Below, piece after piece: positions 5,008 through 5,910 of a stretch of DNA of 5,910 bases. Location of the stretch: NCBI GenBank assembly GCA_002506705.1, contig DAYA01000066.1, positions 1 to 5,910 of the forward strand, read 5' to 3'. Position 1 is the first letter of the stretch. Every line of letters begins with the position of its first letter. The DNA is from Euryarchaeota archaeon UBA550. GTDB lineage: Archaea > Thermoplasmatota > Poseidoniia > Poseidoniales > Poseidoniaceae. A program made the position numbers and the translations under genes. The notes below the pieces were generated by a model. It did not search any database and was not told the origin of the DNA. It was given only the letters and a program-made list of their open reading frames with translations.

Positions 5008-5910
5008 GCCCGCACCCAGCCATCGTCAACCCTCTTTACATTTCCATTCTTCTCATGGGATAGTAGGTGTGACAATGTCTGGTCGACAGCCAATCCTGGA
5101 TGTGCGTCGGGAGTATCTTCGTAGGCCACTTTTGCGATTGCTTCCAAGATAGAATTCCCATCTTCAACCGCTGCTAGTACCCTATCGTGACGGATTGAGC
5201 GGTGGCGAATGTAGTGCTCAAGAGTCCTACTTGGAAGTGGAATGACCGGGCCATGTGAAGGGAAAATAAGGTGCGGGTCTTGGTCTAAAAGTCTCTCCAA
5301 TTGTGAGATGTATGTCATCATGTCACCTTCACCCGGCGGTATCAGAATCGTCCCAATTCCAGCTACCATATCTCCTGCGACAAGTCCTGAATTAGAAATT
5401 AGACAGAGATGCTCAGGGTGGTGGCCTGGAGTATGGAGAACAGTCCATTCTTGACTGCCTAACTGCAAAACTTCTCCGTCCTTTAGTACCCTATCTGCTG
5501 TTGGAGATGCAGACCAAACAGGAACATTGAAAGCCTCCTTCAGTAATCCTACATCGGCCAAGTGGTCACTGTGTCCATGTGTGTAAAACACGGCTACTAA
5601 CTCTCCTTTGTGCCTTTCAACGGCTTCAGCGACAGCCTCCATTCCTTCTCTGTGGCGGAAAGCAGGGTCTACAACGATGAATTCTCCTTCAGGGTCTCCT
5701 ACAAGGTAGCAATTTGTGTGGTCAGCGGGAGGTAATGTTGCGGTTCTGACAGGTACAACTTCAACTCCATGTGCGAATAAAATCGAGCGGCGCCCCGGCA
5801 TTCTAGTTTCTAGATCAATAGCCACTTTTTCCATGTCTTGACCCATCAGTCCAAGGCATCTCTCGACCTCCATCAGCAGCGTAACCACTGGTGGTGCAAT
5901 TTTGATGACA
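5004..5910 (-). CDS. LACTB2-like metallo-beta-lactamase-fold hydrolase, probably C-terminal part of a Nudix-MBL fusion (5' end beyond the right edge)
   Basis: The first in-window start-type codon (GTG at 5888) gives 294 residues, but the frame stays open to the edge with coherent residues (VIKIAPPVVTLLMEVER), so the real start is probably outside. Numbering from the GTG, the MBL fold starts near residue 43 (VEVVPVRTATLPPADHTNCYLVGD). Metal ligands are THGHSDH (His104, His106, Asp108, His109), His156 in HTPGHH, Asp173 in AGD and His212 in SHGP: a complete di-zinc site. Residues 226-294 resemble the winged-helix tail of LACTB2-like proteins. Relatives include the endoribonuclease LACTB2 and Nudix-MBL fusions; in the latter, APP followed by a helix and then PVRTxTLPPAxHTNCYxVG joins the two domains (family knowledge, from memory). 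The activity here could be on RNA, a thioester or a nucleotide-linked substrate. It is first in the operon and its TGA overlaps the NFACT ATG by 4 nt. Confidence 0.88.
   Translation of the reverse strand, partial: VIKIAPPVVTLLMEVERCLGLMGQDMEKVAIDLETRMPGRRSILFAHGVEVVPVRTATLPPADHTNCYLVGDPEGEFIVVDPAFRHREGMEAVAEAVERHKGELVAVFYTHGHSDHLADVGLLKEAFNVPVWSASPTADRVLKDGEVLQLGSQEWTVLHTPGHHPEHLCLISNSGLVAGDMVAGIGTILIPPGEGDMMTYISQLERLLDQDPHLIFPSHGPVIPLPSRTLEHYIRHRSIRHDRVLAAVEDGNSILEAIAKVAYEDTPDAHPGLAVDQTLSHLLSHEKNGNVKRVDDGWVRA

Overview
The window looks like a piece of a planktonic marine euryarchaeon, most plausibly Marine Group II (Poseidoniales). This is an inference from several traits: an archaeal-type NFACT/RqcH protein, a lipoprotein whose lipobox (LAGC) is followed by a run of aspartates, AT-rich TATA-like promoters with no Shine-Dalgarno before apparently leaderless starts, moderate GC, and very tight gene packing. 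No rRNA, tRNA, CRISPR array, insertion sequence or phage gene is visible.

Left part (1-1378): a divergent metal-homeostasis pair. On the minus strand, running off the left edge, is the N-terminal part (288 residues) of a ZnuA-family metal-binding lipoprotein of an ABC importer. It carries an unusually long His/Asp-rich loop in two blocks separated by a 53-residue non-repetitive segment. Facing it on the plus strand is a 141-residue NikR-type regulator (ribbon-helix-helix plus ACT-like metal-sensing domain) with a His/Cys-rich, non-canonical ligand set. The 88-bp gap between them holds TATA-like boxes for both genes and an AT-rich inverted repeat (901-927) of about the size of a NikR operator. 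The simplest model is a metal-sensing regulator controlling itself and the importer.

Middle (1379-2245): a minus-strand protein made of two gamma-glutamylcyclotransferase-like domains in tandem. Each domain has its own glycine-rich substrate loop and its own candidate catalytic glutamate. Its stop codon directly abuts the stop codon of the regulator.

Right part (2328-5910): a minus-strand operon with overlapping genes. The order of transcription is: a LACTB2-like metallo-beta-lactamase-fold hydrolase, open at the right edge and probably the C-terminal part of a Nudix-MBL fusion; then the NFACT protein RqcH (Rqc2/NEMF homologue, ribosome-associated quality control), with a 4-nt overlap; then a class I SAM-dependent methyltransferase, with an 8-nt overlap. 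The overlaps imply co-transcription and translational coupling. A functional link to ribosome rescue or RNA turnover is possible, but rests on gene order alone.
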